Counted from the first letter of the stretch, positions 28,854 through 37,980 are shown. The stretch: 64,000 nucleotides of DNA from Roseomonas sp. KE0001 (GCF_016107285.1 NZ_RCVQ01000008.1:124001-188000); one strand, 5' to 3'. A program made the numbers and translations. Notes: a model not told the origin generated them from the letters alone.

Positions 28854-29954
28854 ATGATCCGTCGTCAATTGCTGGCAGGAGGCAGTCTCCTCGGCGCCTC
28901 CGCTCTCGCCGCCCCGGCCATCGCCCAGCCGGCTCCGGAGATCCGCTGGCGGCTCGCCAGCAGTTTCCCCCGCTCGCTCGACACCATCTACGGCGCGGGC
29001 GAGCATGTGGCGAAGCGGGTCGCGGCCCTGACCGACAACAAGTTCCAGATCCGCGTCTTCCCGGCCGGCGAGCTGGTGCCCGGCCTGCAGGTCGCCGATG
29101 CGGTGCAGGGCGGGACGGTCGAGGCGGCGCACACCGCCTCCTACTACTTCGTCGGCAAGGACCCGACCTTCGCCTTCGACGCCACGGTGCCCTTCGGCCT
29201 CAACACCCGGCAGATGAACGCCTGGATGCATCAGGGCGGCGGACGCGAGGTGCTGAAGCCCTTCTTCGAGGGCTACAACATCGTCTCCATCCCGGCCGGC
29301 AACACCGGCGCACAGATGGGCGGCTGGTTCCGCAAGGAGATCAAGACCGTCCAGGACCTGAACGGGCTGAAGATGCGCATCGCCGGCATCGCCGGCAATG
29401 TCATGCAGAAGCTCGGCGTGGTGCCGCAGCAGATCGCCGGCGGCGACATCTACCCGGCGCTGGAGAAGGGCACGGTCGACGCCGCCGAATGGATCGGCCC
29501 CTATGACGACGAGAAGCTCGGCTTCAACCGCGTCGCCCCCTTCTACTACTATCCGGGCTGGTGGGAGGGCTGCCTGAACCTTTCCCTCTATGTCAGCAAG
29601 GCGAAGTACGAGGAGCTGCCGCCCCTCTACAGGGAGGCGCTGGAGAGCGCCTGCCGCGACGCGACGATCGAATCCATGACCAAGTACGACGTGCAGAACC
29701 CGGTGGCGCTGCGCCGCCTGATCGCCGCCGGCACCCAGCTCCGGCCCTTCCCGCGCGACGTCATGCAGGCCGCCTACAAGGCGGCCTTCGAGCTCTATGA
29801 CGAGATCGCGCAGAAGAACGCCGACTTCAAGAAGGTCTATGACCACTGGAAAGCCTTCCGCGAGACCGAGTATGGCTGGTTCCGCGTGGCCGAGAACAGC
29901 TTCGACCAGTTCGTCTACGCCATGTACGGCCAGGAGGCGCAGCAGCGCCGATGA
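28854..29954 (+). CDS. TRAP transporter solute-binding protein (DctP family)
   Basis: The 366-residue periplasmic receptor has a twin-arginine-like signal (MIRRQLLAGGSLLGASALAAPAIAQ region, written in part: RRQLLAG) ending near residue 25. The DctP fold follows: TIYGAGEHVAKRVAALTDNK, the conserved DLNGLKMRIAG segment and the ligand-Arg region. It is followed by the small and large permeases. The ligand is unknown; members of this clade often bind keto acids or pyruvate-like monocarboxylates. I see no uronate signature that would separate it from the second system. Confidence 0.9.
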   Translation: MIRRQLLAGGSLLGASALAAPAIAQPAPEIRWRLASSFPRSLDTIYGAGEHVAKRVAALTDNKFQIRVFPAGELVPGLQVADAVQGGTVEAAHTASYYFVGKDPTFAFDATVPFGLNTRQMNAWMHQGGGREVLKPFFEGYNIVSIPAGNTGAQMGGWFRKEIKTVQDLNGLKMRIAGIAGNVMQKLGVVPQQIAGGDIYPALEKGTVDAAEWIGPYDDEKLGFNRVAPFYYYPGWWEGCLNLSLYVSKAKYEELPPLYREALESACRDATIESMTKYDVQNPVALRRLIAAGTQLRPFPRDVMQAAYKAAFELYDEIAQKNADFKKVYDHWKAFRETEYGWFRVAENSFDQFVYAMYGQEAQQRR

Positions 29955-30027
29955 CCCGAACCTCCGGCCCGGCGGCATGGCGCGCCGGGCCTTCCACCGG
30001 TAACCCGAGATAAGGAATCTTCCCCGC

Positions 30028-30576
30028 ATGGCTGCCCTGCTTGGCTTCAGCCGGGCGATGGACCGGGTCAGCGCCACCTTCGGCGTGATCGCCTCCTGGA
30101 TGGTGCTGCTCTCCTGCGTGATCAGCGCCGGCAACGCGACCATTCGCTACGGCCTCAATTATTCCTCCAACGCCTGGCTGGAGGTGCAGTGGTATCTCTT
30201 CGCCGGTATCGTCATGCTCGGAGCCTCGGTCACGCTGCTGAAGAACGAGCATGTGCGGGTCGATCTGGTGTTCGGCAATCTCGGGACGCGCGCGCGGCTC
30301 TGGGTGGATGTGCTCGGCCTGATCTTCTTCCTGCTGCCGGCGATGAGCCTGCTGGCCTGGATGACCTGGCCGTTCTTCCTCGACAGCTGGCAGCGCATGG
30401 AGGAATCGTCTAACGCCGGCGGGCTGATCCGCTGGCCGGTGAAGCTGCTGTTGCCGGTCGGCTTTCTGCTTCTCAGCCTGCAGGGCGTCTCCGAGCTGAT
30501 CAAGCGCATCGCCCTGCTGCGCGGCCTCCGCCCCGAGGGGGAGGTGGTGGTCGAGTACCATCGCCCCGAGCAGTGA
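30028..30576 (+). CDS. TRAP transporter small permease (DctQ)
   Basis: The 182-residue inner-membrane protein has four predicted helices (FGVIASWMVLLSCVI; YLFAGIVMLGASVTLL; VLGLIFFLLPAMSLLAWM; LLLPVGFLLLSLQGV). The family motif KNEHVRVDLVF sits after helix two. It lies 73 bases after dctP and 31 bases before dctM. Confidence 0.88.
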   Translation: MAALLGFSRAMDRVSATFGVIASWMVLLSCVISAGNATIRYGLNYSSNAWLEVQWYLFAGIVMLGASVTLLKNEHVRVDLVFGNLGTRARLWVDVLGLIFFLLPAMSLLAWMTWPFFLDSWQRMEESSNAGGLIRWPVKLLLPVGFLLLSLQGVSELIKRIALLRGLRPEGEVVVEYHRPEQ

Positions 30577-30607
30577 CCTTTCCCCGAGACGCGGACCCGC
30601 ACCTGCC

Positions 30608-32020
30608 ATGCTGACCCTCGAGATGATGCCGCCGCTGATGTTCGGCGGCCTCGTCGTATTCCTGCTGATCGGCTTCCCCGTGGCCTTCTCCCTGGCCGCC
30701 GTCGGGTTGTTCTTCGGCTTCCTCTCCATCGAGCTGGGCTTCTTCACCCCGGCCTATCTGGGCAACCTGCCCTTCCGGGTCTTCGGCATCATGTCGAACG
30801 ACCTGTTGCTGGCGATCCCCTTCTTCACCCTGATGGGCGCCATTCTGGAACGCTGCGGCCTCGCCGAGGATCTGCTGGAGGGCACCGGCCAGCTCTTCGG
30901 CAAGATCCCGGGCGGCCTGGCCTATGCCGTCATCCTGGTGGGCGCGGTGCTCGGCGCCATCACCGGCACGGTCGCCGCCTCGGTCATCGCCATGGGCATG
31001 ATCAGCCTGCCGATCATGATGCGCTATGGCTACGACATGCGCATCGCCACCGGCGTGATCGCGGCCTCCGGCACCATCACCCAGGTCATCCCGCCCTCGC
31101 TGGTGTTGATCATCCTGGGCGACCAGCTCGGCAAGAGCGTGGGCGACATGTATGCCGGCGCCATCGGCCCCTCGATCCTGCAGGTGCTGCTCTTCGTCGC
31201 CTTCATCTTCGCCACCGCGATCTTCCAGCCCCACAAGGTGCCGCCGCTGCCGCCCGAGGCGCTGGCGCCGCGCGGCTGGCCGCTCTACTGGCGCGTCCTC
31301 AAGGGCATGGTGCCCTCCGTCGTGCTGATCTTCCTGGTGCTGGGGACGATCTTCATGGGCCTGGCGACGCCGACCGAGGCCGGCGCCATGGGCGCGGTCG
31401 GCGCCGTCGCGCTCGCCGCCATCAACGGGCGCCTCACCTGGGCGCTGGTGCGCCAGGCGATGGACAACACCATGCGCATCACCTGCATGGTCATCTTCAT
31501 CCTGGTCGGCTCCACCGTCTTCTCGCTGGTCTTCCAGGGCGTCGATGGCAGCCTGTGGATCGAGCACCTGCTCTCGCACCTGCCCGGCGGCCAGACCGGC
31601 TTCCTGATCTTCGTCAACATCTTCATCTTCTTCCTGGCCTTCTTCCTCGACTTCTTCGAGATCGCCTTCATCGTCGTGCCGCTGCTGGCGCCGGTGGCCG
31701 CCAAGCTCGACATCAACCTGGTCTGGTTCGGCGTGCTGCTCTGCGTGAACATGCAGACCAGCTTCATGCACCCACCCTTCGGCTTCGCGCTCTTCTACCT
31801 GCGCGGCATCGCGCCGAAGACGGTGAAGTCGAGCGACATCTACTGGGGTGCCATCCCCTGGGTGGGGCTGCAGCTCATCCTGGTCGCCATCGTCATCTTC
31901 TGGCCGGAGAGCGTGACCTACTGGCTGGACACCGGAACCGGCGTCGACCCCGCCTCGGTGCGCATCGAGGTGCCGATGCCGGACCTTCCGGCGGAGGACG
32001 CGCCGATCATCTTCAAGTAG
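30608..32020 (+). CDS. TRAP transporter large permease (DctM)
   Basis: The 470-residue inner-membrane protein has about 12 helices and the DctM signatures: AIPFFTLMGAILERCGLAEDLL, the helical-hairpin segment TITQVIPPSLVLIILGDQLG, and ATPTEAGAMGAVGA. It is the sodium-driven translocation subunit. Its C-terminus carries a hydrophilic acidic tail of about 40 residues. A hairpin follows the stop. Confidence 0.92.
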   Translation: MLTLEMMPPLMFGGLVVFLLIGFPVAFSLAAVGLFFGFLSIELGFFTPAYLGNLPFRVFGIMSNDLLLAIPFFTLMGAILERCGLAEDLLEGTGQLFGKIPGGLAYAVILVGAVLGAITGTVAASVIAMGMISLPIMMRYGYDMRIATGVIAASGTITQVIPPSLVLIILGDQLGKSVGDMYAGAIGPSILQVLLFVAFIFATAIFQPHKVPPLPPEALAPRGWPLYWRVLKGMVPSVVLIFLVLGTIFMGLATPTEAGAMGAVGAVALAAINGRLTWALVRQAMDNTMRITCMVIFILVGSTVFSLVFQGVDGSLWIEHLLSHLPGGQTGFLIFVNIFIFFLAFFLDFFEIAFIVVPLLAPVAAKLDINLVWFGVLLCVNMQTSFMHPPFGFALFYLRGIAPKTVKSSDIYWGAIPWVGLQLILVAIVIFWPESVTYWLDTGTGVDPASVRIEVPMPDLPAEDAPIIFK

Positions 32021-32025
32021 CCGGC

Positions 32026-32056
32026 GGGCGGGAAGGCGCGTCCTCCCCTCCCGCCC
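32026..32056. terminator. Hairpin between dctM and the convergent oxidase
   Basis: Arms GGGCGGGA (32026-32033) and TCCCGCCC (32049-32056) form a perfect 8-bp stem between two convergent stop codons, so it can serve both genes. Confidence 0.5.
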
Positions 32057-32059
32057 CTC

Positions 32060-33163
32060 TCATCCCGGCAGCGGGCCGCCCTCGCCGGCGGCCCAGGCCG
32101 CCAGCCCGCTCCGGTCCTCGCGCGCCACGGCCAGGCCGAGCAGCGGCGCGAACTTGAAGCCGTGCCCCGAGAAGCCACTCATCACCATCGCATGCGGCCC
32201 CAGCGGCGCGACGATGAAGCGCTCATCCCCCGTCACGTCGTAGTAGCAGGCGCGCGCGCCGAGCACGCGATAGGCCGCGGCCCCGGCCAGGCGCGGCCGG
32301 GCCAGGGCCAGGATGGCCTCGGCCTCCGCGGCGCCGGCCTCGCGCGCGTCCTCGGCATCGCCCTGGCGGGAGAAGCGATGGTCGCCGATCTTCAGCGGCG
32401 TGCCGACCACCGGCGGCACCGCGTAGAAGCCGCCGGCCTCGGAGAGATCGAGCAGCATCGGCGCCGCGGCCCAGGCCGCCCGCCAGGCCGGCGGCGGCTC
32501 CAGATAGACCACGATCTGACGCGAGGGCACGACACGCCCGGCCAGGCCCGGCACGAGGCGCGGCGCCCAGGGGCCGGCGGCCAGCACCAGCAGGTCGGCC
32601 TGCCGCGTCGCGCCATCGGCGAGGCGGAGCGAGGCCCGGGCGGGATCCACCGCCATGGCGCGGCCCGGCTCGATCGCGACGCCGCGCCGCCGCAGGTGCC
32701 GCGCCAGCGCCGCGACGATGCGCCGGGCCAGCAGCACGCCGCCTGCCGCCATGTGGAAGGCCTCGCCGCCCCCGGCCGGCCGCAGCATCGGGTAGCGGGC
32801 GGCGAGCTCGCCCGGCGCGAGATCCTCGAAGGCATGGCCGGCGGCGGCGAGGCCGGCGCGGCTCTCGGCCAGCCAGCCCTCCCCGGACTCGCCCAGCGCC
32901 AGCACGCCCGTCGGCACGTGGAGCACCTCGCCCAGATCGGCCCAGAGCAGGTCCCAGGCGGCATAGGCCTCGTCCACCATCCGCATGTAGCCGGCGGCGG
33001 CGCCATAGGCGTGGCGGATCAGGCGATGGTCGTCCACGCTGGCGCCGCGCGGATTGGGCACCGGGTCCTGCTCCACGAGCGTGACGGACCAGCCGGCCCG
33101 GGACAGGCCCCAGGCGGCGGAGAGGCCCATGATCCCGGCCCCGAGGACAAGCGCGCTTGGCAT
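32060..33163 (-). CDS. DAO-family FAD-dependent amine oxidase (sarcosine oxidase-like)
   Basis: The 367-residue flavoprotein has the N-terminal dinucleotide motif VLGAGIMGLSAAWGLSRAG. A monomeric sarcosine oxidase/N-methyltryptophan oxidase type layout follows: VSDDHRLIRHAYG-like VDDHRLIRHAYG, then ARACYYDVTGDERFIV and SGFSGHGFKFAPLLG near the C-terminus, where the flavin-linking Cys (ARACYYD) is present. The substrate is uncertain. It stands alone, convergent with dctM. Confidence 0.85.
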   Translation of the reverse strand: MPSALVLGAGIMGLSAAWGLSRAGWSVTLVEQDPVPNPRGASVDDHRLIRHAYGAAAGYMRMVDEAYAAWDLLWADLGEVLHVPTGVLALGESGEGWLAESRAGLAAAGHAFEDLAPGELAARYPMLRPAGGGEAFHMAAGGVLLARRIVAALARHLRRRGVAIEPGRAMAVDPARASLRLADGATRQADLLVLAAGPWAPRLVPGLAGRVVPSRQIVVYLEPPPAWRAAWAAAPMLLDLSEAGGFYAVPPVVGTPLKIGDHRFSRQGDAEDAREAGAAEAEAILALARPRLAGAAAYRVLGARACYYDVTGDERFIVAPLGPHAMVMSGFSGHGFKFAPLLGLAVAREDRSGLAAWAAGEGGPLPG

Positions 33164-33218
33164 GGCGCGAGGATGGCGCGCCCGCGCCGGCGGAGCCAGC
33201 CTTTCCGCCAGGCCCCTG

Positions 33219-33243
33219 GAGCATCTTCCGATCGGGATCCGCC
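33219..33243. repeat. REP-like intergenic repeat, copy 2
   Basis: GAGCATCTTCCGATCGGGAT shares both end blocks with the complement of the hairpin at 2992-3038 but lacks its central stem. It lies between the oxidase gene start and the aldose epimerase stop. Confidence 0.35.
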
Positions 33244-34083
33244 CTAGCCCGCCACGGCCAGGACGAGGCGGCCGGACAGCGCCTCGCCGGGCGCCAGCAC
33301 CCGCATGGCGCCGAGCGGTGCCAGGGCCGAGCGGTTGACGACATCCGGCAGGTGGCTGACCGGCTCCAGGCAGAGCACGGGCGTCTCCGGCGGGGCGAAG
33401 AGCTGCAGGTTGCCCGCCCAGTCGCCGCTCGCCACGAGGCTCAGGGTCAGGTCGGGCCGCCGCAGCACCGCCGCGCCGCTCCAGCCGGCATAGTGGTCAT
33501 CCTGGCCGAGCCAGGCCTCGGCGTCGCCCTCGAGGCCCGGGCAGGGCACGGCGCCGACCGGCAGCTTGCGGGGGCCCCGGAGCAGGCGATGCGTGGCGGC
33601 GAAGCGCAGGCGGCAGCCCTCCGGCCGCAGGAACCAGGGATGCCAGCCGAAGCCCGCCGGGCAGGGCGCGGCGCCGAGATGGCGCAGCGTCAGGCGGAGA
33701 TCGAGCCCGGCGGCGCCGAGGGCGATCTCCAGCCGGGCCGCGTAGTCGAAGGGCGGATGCACCAGTCGCTGGGCCAGCACGGCACGTTCCGGCGCCGCCG
33801 CCTCGACCTGCCAGGGCGCCGCGCGGCCGAGGCCGTGCAGCGCGTTGCCCTCCCGCGGGTGCGTGAGGGGAAAGCGGTGGACCACGCCCCGCCAGCGGAG
33901 GCACCCGCCATCCAGCCGGTTGGTCCAGGGCAGCATCCAGAAGGCGCCGGCCCTGTCGCGGTTCGGATCGCCGCCGTCGAGCGGCCGCAGCACCGCTCGC
34001 CCCTCATGGGCGAGGCTGGCGAAGGCGGCACCCCGATCGGGCAGAATCTCCGCCTCCCAGCCGCCGCCCCGCAGCGCCAGCAC
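33244..34083 (-). CDS. Aldose 1-epimerase family protein
   Basis: The 279-residue galactose-mutarotase-fold protein has WMLPWTNRLDGG, LHGLGRAAPW (catalytic His), GFGWHPWFLRP and LCLEPVSHLPDVV near the end. The start is set at the GTG at 34083, four bases after the uronate dehydrogenase stop; the open frame upstream overlaps that gene. Coupling to uronate dehydrogenase suggests it equilibrates uronate anomers for oxidation. This is inference from context. Confidence 0.82.
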   Translation of the reverse strand: MLALRGGGWEAEILPDRGAAFASLAHEGRAVLRPLDGGDPNRDRAGAFWMLPWTNRLDGGCLRWRGVVHRFPLTHPREGNALHGLGRAAPWQVEAAAPERAVLAQRLVHPPFDYAARLEIALGAAGLDLRLTLRHLGAAPCPAGFGWHPWFLRPEGCRLRFAATHRLLRGPRKLPVGAVPCPGLEGDAEAWLGQDDHYAGWSGAAVLRRPDLTLSLVASGDWAGNLQLFAPPETPVLCLEPVSHLPDVVNRSALAPLGAMRVLAPGEALSGRLVLAVAG

Positions 34084-34087
34084 GGCG

Positions 34088-34927
34088 TCAGTCGAGCGCG
34101 AAGGGATCGCGCGGGCTCGGGCTCTCGCGGCTGTAGGCGCTGGCGCAATAGGCGCCGCCCTGGTAGCGCTCGGTGACCGGATCGCCCGAGACCTTGCCCT
34201 CCATCTGGCCGCGGAAATCCTCGGCCGTGTCCTGCGGCGCCCAGCCGATGCGCTCGCGCTGGTCCTGGCCCCAGAAGGTGGCGGGATTGTCGCTCGCGCC
34301 CCAGACCACGGCGTGGCCGATCCTCGGCGCCTCGATGAAGGCGGCGCACAGCTGGGCGAGGTCGGCATAGGACAGCCAGGTGGACAGCATGCGGGCATCG
34401 ACCGGCTCGGGGAAGGAGCTGCCGATGCGGACGTTGAGGTTCTCCACCCCGTGCTTGTCCCAGTAGAGACGCCCCATCAGCTCGGCATAGGCCTTGGACA
34501 GGCCGTAGAAGCTGTCGGGGCGGAAGGCGCAGTCGGCATCGAGCTTCGGCTCGCCCGGGCCCGGCCGCTCATGGAAGCCGATCGCATGGTTCGAGGAGGC
34601 GAAGAGCACGCGCGCGCCCTCGCGCCGCGCCGCCTCGTAGATGTGGTAGATGCCGCGGATGTTCGGGTCCAGCACCTCCTCGAAGGGCCGGTCCACCGAG
34701 ATGCCGCCGAAATGCAGGATGGCGCCGCAGCCATCCGCCAGGTGCTGCATGGCGACGGCATCGCCCAGGTCGGCGGTGGTGAACTCGGCGCCTTCCGGCA
34801 GGTCGCCGGGGAAGGGCTTGATGTCGGTCAGCCGCAGCCGGTAGCCGCGCGCGGTCAGTTCCCGCGCCAGCATGCTGCCGAGGTTGCCGGAGGCTCCGGT
34901 GACGAGGACGGGCTTGGCTGCGGGCAT
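34088..34927 (-). CDS. udh: Uronate dehydrogenase
   Basis: NAD-dependent oxidation of galacturonate/glucuronate to the aldarolactone, the first step of the oxidative uronate pathway. The 279-residue short-chain dehydrogenase has VTGASGNLGSMLAREL, ILHFGGISVDRPFEEVL, FASSNHAIGF, the catalytic YGLSKAYAE and VRIGSSFPEPVDARMLSTWLS. These follow the Agrobacterium enzyme closely from memory. The ATG at 34927 gives MPAAKPVLVTG; an upstream in-frame ATG at 34957 is less likely. It is followed by the epimerase and preceded by the TRAP genes. Confidence 0.9.
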   Translation of the reverse strand: MPAAKPVLVTGASGNLGSMLARELTARGYRLRLTDIKPFPGDLPEGAEFTTADLGDAVAMQHLADGCGAILHFGGISVDRPFEEVLDPNIRGIYHIYEAARREGARVLFASSNHAIGFHERPGPGEPKLDADCAFRPDSFYGLSKAYAELMGRLYWDKHGVENLNVRIGSSFPEPVDARMLSTWLSYADLAQLCAAFIEAPRIGHAVVWGASDNPATFWGQDQRERIGWAPQDTAEDFRGQMEGKVSGDPVTERYQGGAYCASAYSRESPSPRDPFALD

Positions 34928-34978
34928 GATGCACTCCTGGACGGCGATTCGTGGCACGAGTATCCGGCGGAACCGGCC

Positions 34979-36259
34979 TCAGTGGAACAGGCGCGGCAGC
35001 CAGAGCGAGACGGCGGGGACATAGGTCACCACCAGCAGCACGGCGAAGGCGGCGCCGTAGAAGGGCAGGCTGGTCCTGGTCGCGTCCCACATCGAGACCT
35101 TGCCGACGGCGCAGGCGACGAAGAGCACCGGCCCCACGGGCGGCGTGATCAGCCCGATGCCGAGGTTGAGGATCAGCACCACGCCGAACTGCACCGGGTC
35201 CATGCCGAGCTTCATCACCACCGGCAGGAAGATCGGCGTGCCGATCATGATCAGCGGCGCCATGTCCATGAAGGTGCCGAGCAGGAGAAGGATGATGTTG
35301 ATCAGCAGCAGCAGCAGCAGCGGATTGTCGGTGATGCCCTCCATCAGCGTGACGGTCATCGCCGGCACCTGAAGCAGCGCCATCAGCCAGCCGAAGGCGC
35401 CGGCGCAGCCGATGATCAGCAGCACCATGCCGGTGGTGCGCGCGCCACCCAGCACGGCATGGATGAAGCCCATCCAGCCCAGGCTGCGATAGACCAGGAG
35501 CGTCACCAGCAGCGCGTAGATCACGGCGACGACGGCGCTCTCGGTCGCGGTGAAGATGCCGCTGCGCACGCCCATGAAGATGATGACGATCAGCATCAGG
35601 CCCGGCAGCGCCGCCGCCAGCAGCCGCGCCAGCACCCACCAGCCGGGGAAGCGCTCGCGCGGATAGCCGCGCTTCACGGCCACCGCCCAGGCGGTGAACA
35701 TCAGCGCCACCATCAGCAGCATGCCGGGGATGATGCCGGCGGTGAACAGGTCCGCCACGCTGATCGCGCCGCCGGCGGCGATGACATAGAGGATCATGTT
35801 GTGGCTGGGCGGGATCAGCAGGTCGATCAGCGCCGCGTTGGCGGTGACGTTCACCGCATAGTCCGGCGCGTAGCCGCGCGCGCGCATCTGCGGGATCATC
35901 ACGCCGCCGACGGCCGAGGCATCCGCGACCGCCGAGCCGGAGACGCCGCCGAAGAGCGTCGCCGCCACCACGTTGACCTGCCCGAGCCCGCCCCGCATGT
36001 GGCCGACCATGGCGGCGGCCAGCGCCACCAGCCGGTCGGCGATCTGGCCGCGCAGCATCAGGTCGCCGGCGAAGACGAAGAAGGGAATGGCCAGCATCGA
36101 GAAGACGTTCATGCCCGAATAGAGCTGCTGGAACACCACGACGGCGGGCAGATCCATATAGAGCACGGTGACGAAGGCACTGGCGCCCAGGGCGAAGGCG
36201 ACCGGCGTGCCGATCAGCAGCAACAGCGCGAAGCTGCCGAGCAGGACGGTGATTTCCAT
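34979..36259 (-). CDS. TRAP transporter large permease (DctM), uronate operon
   Basis: The 426-residue, about 12-helix protein starts MEITVLLGSFALLLLIGTPVAFALG. It carries AIPFFVFAGDLMLRGQIADRLV, LIPPSHNMILYVIAAGG and FTATESAVVAVIYAL, as expected of DctM. It lies between dctQ and udh with 13- and 51-base gaps, so it is part of one operon. Uronate as the cargo is inferred from udh. Confidence 0.92.
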   Translation of the reverse strand: MEITVLLGSFALLLLIGTPVAFALGASAFVTVLYMDLPAVVVFQQLYSGMNVFSMLAIPFFVFAGDLMLRGQIADRLVALAAAMVGHMRGGLGQVNVVAATLFGGVSGSAVADASAVGGVMIPQMRARGYAPDYAVNVTANAALIDLLIPPSHNMILYVIAAGGAISVADLFTAGIIPGMLLMVALMFTAWAVAVKRGYPRERFPGWWVLARLLAAALPGLMLIVIIFMGVRSGIFTATESAVVAVIYALLVTLLVYRSLGWMGFIHAVLGGARTTGMVLLIIGCAGAFGWLMALLQVPAMTVTLMEGITDNPLLLLLLINIILLLLGTFMDMAPLIMIGTPIFLPVVMKLGMDPVQFGVVLILNLGIGLITPPVGPVLFVACAVGKVSMWDATRTSLPFYGAAFAVLLVVTYVPAVSLWLPRLFH

Positions 36260-36272
36260 AATTCCGCGCTCC

Positions 36273-36800
36273 TCAGGCGTCGCTGACCAGGGGCGCAACC
36301 ATCGCTTCCGAGGGCGCCTCCCCGCCGGCCAGATGCGCCGCCAGCCGTTCCATCCCGAAGAGGCCGATCAGCACGCCGCCGAAGACTAGCGGCAGGTACT
36401 CGACCGAGCCCGGCAGGTCGAGGCCGGGCAGCACCGCGTCCCAGACGCCGAGCGCGAGATCGCCGCCGAACCAGGCCATGCCCAGTCCGAACAGGGTCAC
36501 CACCATGTCCGACAGCACGTCGCAGACCTTGGCGAGGGGCCTGGGCAGCAGCGCCTTCAGGGTATCGAAGCCCATGTGGAAGCCTTCCCGCACGCCGGCC
36601 GCGGCGGCGCCCAGGATGACCCAGCCCATCAGCAGCAGGGCCAGCGGCTCGGCCCAGGAGGGCGTGTCGTTCAGCACGAAGCGGCCGAAGACGCCCCAGG
36701 CGACGACGACGGTCATCAGCACCAGGCAGAGGCCGGCGATGCCGAGGCAGGCCGTGCAGAGCCGCTCGAGCAGCAGGTTCAGGCCGCGCGCCACGGCCAT
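36273..36800 (-). CDS. TRAP transporter small permease (DctQ), uronate operon
   Basis: The 175-residue protein has four membrane helices (TACLGIAGLCLVLMTVVVAWGVF; LALLLMGWVILGAAAAGV; a third around VVTLFGLGMAWF; and YLPLVFGGVLIGLFGM) and VREGFHMGFDTL after helix two. Its start codon abuts the dctP stop without a gap. Confidence 0.88.
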   Translation of the reverse strand: MAVARGLNLLLERLCTACLGIAGLCLVLMTVVVAWGVFGRFVLNDTPSWAEPLALLLMGWVILGAAAAGVREGFHMGFDTLKALLPRPLAKVCDVLSDMVVTLFGLGMAWFGGDLALGVWDAVLPGLDLPGSVEYLPLVFGGVLIGLFGMERLAAHLAGGEAPSEAMVAPLVSDA

Positions 36801-37796
36801 TCAGGCGGTTTCCCGGATGCGCTGCACCAGCGACTTCATCTGCGCGTCCCGCACGAACTGGTCGTAGACCGGCTGCATGGCCTTCTCGAACAGCGCCTTG
36901 TCGACCTCGTTGATCCGCGAGCCGCCCTCGACCACCGCCTGCCGCGCCGTCTCGGTCCTGGCCTGCCAGAGCCGGCGCATCTCGGGAACGCTGTCCTTCG
37001 CCGCCTCGCGCAGGATGGTCTGCAGGTCCTTCGGCAACTTGTCGTAGCTGCGCTTGGAGACGACGAGGATCTCGGGCGACATGGAATGCTCGGTGGCGGA
37101 GTAGTACTTCGCCACCTCGTAGTGCCGGTGCGAGTGATAGGTGGGATAGTTGTTCTCGGCCGCGTCCACCACGCCGGTCTGCAGCGCCGAATAGACCTCG
37201 CCGGTCGGCAGCGGCGTGGGATTGCCGCCGAGGGCGCGGATCATCGCCAGCCACATGTCGGAAGGCTGCACGCGGACCTTGAGGCCCTTCATGTCGGCCG
37301 GCGTGTTCACCGGGCGGCTGCGGATGTACATGCTGCGCGCGCCGCTGTCGTAGCAGCAGAGGGTGATCATGCCGTGCCGCTCCGTGCCGGCCGAGATCTC
37401 CTGGCCGAGCGGGCCGTCCACCACCTGATGCATGTGCGCCTCGTCCCGGAACAGGAAGGGCAGGCCCGGGATGACGGTGGCGGGCACCAGGTTGGTCAGC
37501 GTGGCGAAGTTGGTGCGGTTCATGTCGATCACGCCGAAGCGCGTCTGCTCCAGCGTGTCCTTCTCCTCGCCGAGCTGGCGGGAATGGAAGACCTGGACCC
37601 GCAGGCGGCCGCCGGAACGCTCCTCCGCCAGGCGCGACAGGGCCTTCACGCCCTCCACCGTCGGGTAGCCGTCCGGATGGACGTCGGCCGAGCGGAGGGT
37701 GATGGTCTGGGCGCTGGCCTGGAAGCCGATCAGGGCGGGGGCCGAAAGGGCGGCGGCACCCAGCAGCGCCCGGCGGGGCAGCATGAGCTTGCTCAT
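36801..37796 (-). CDS. TRAP transporter solute-binding protein (DctP), uronate operon
   Basis: The 331-residue periplasmic receptor has the signal LPRRALLGAAALSAPALIGF ending before SAQ (residue about 30), with a Tat-like RR. The DctP core includes HPDGYPTVEGVKALSRLAEE and DMKGLKVRVQPSDMWL, in which the Arg contacts a carboxylate. It is the first gene of the dctPQM-udh-epimerase operon. The operon's promoter region carries clustered ATGAC half-sites. Confidence 0.9.
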   Translation of the reverse strand: MSKLMLPRRALLGAAALSAPALIGFQASAQTITLRSADVHPDGYPTVEGVKALSRLAEERSGGRLRVQVFHSRQLGEEKDTLEQTRFGVIDMNRTNFATLTNLVPATVIPGLPFLFRDEAHMHQVVDGPLGQEISAGTERHGMITLCCYDSGARSMYIRSRPVNTPADMKGLKVRVQPSDMWLAMIRALGGNPTPLPTGEVYSALQTGVVDAAENNYPTYHSHRHYEVAKYYSATEHSMSPEILVVSKRSYDKLPKDLQTILREAAKDSVPEMRRLWQARTETARQAVVEGGSRINEVDKALFEKAMQPVYDQFVRDAQMKSLVQRIRETA

Positions 37797-37828
37797 CGTG
37801 AACGTTCCCTGTTAGCCTGAATTTTTGT

Positions 37829-37858
37829 ATGACGTTCGGTCATCATATGACTGATGAC
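37829..37858. promoter_or_regulatory. Cluster of ATGAC/GTCAT half-sites upstream of the uronate TRAP operon
   Basis: Four half-sites lie within 30 bases: ATGAC (37829), GTCAT (37839), ATGAC (37847) and ATGAC (37854). The first two form ATGAC-N5-GTCAT and the middle two GTCAT-N3-ATGAC. They lie in the AT-rich gap between the divergent dctP and amidase genes. They resemble sites of FadR-subfamily GntR regulators in general form; the regulator gene itself is not in the window. Confidence 0.5.
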
Positions 37859-37980
37859 AGGCATTGCAGGCGCAGGGTGAAACCACGCGACGCGGCCTGT
37901 CAATAGTTTCCGCAGCCCTTGCCGCCGCCCGCCTGACGCCGCAGCATCCCCGCCGCCTTGCCTTCAGGAGACCGCCCGTC

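Noticed and set aside
33845-36286. 813-residue open frame antisense to udh and dctM
   Set aside because: His/Asp/Gln-rich artefact of membrane-protein codons read backwards; no start signal and no domain.
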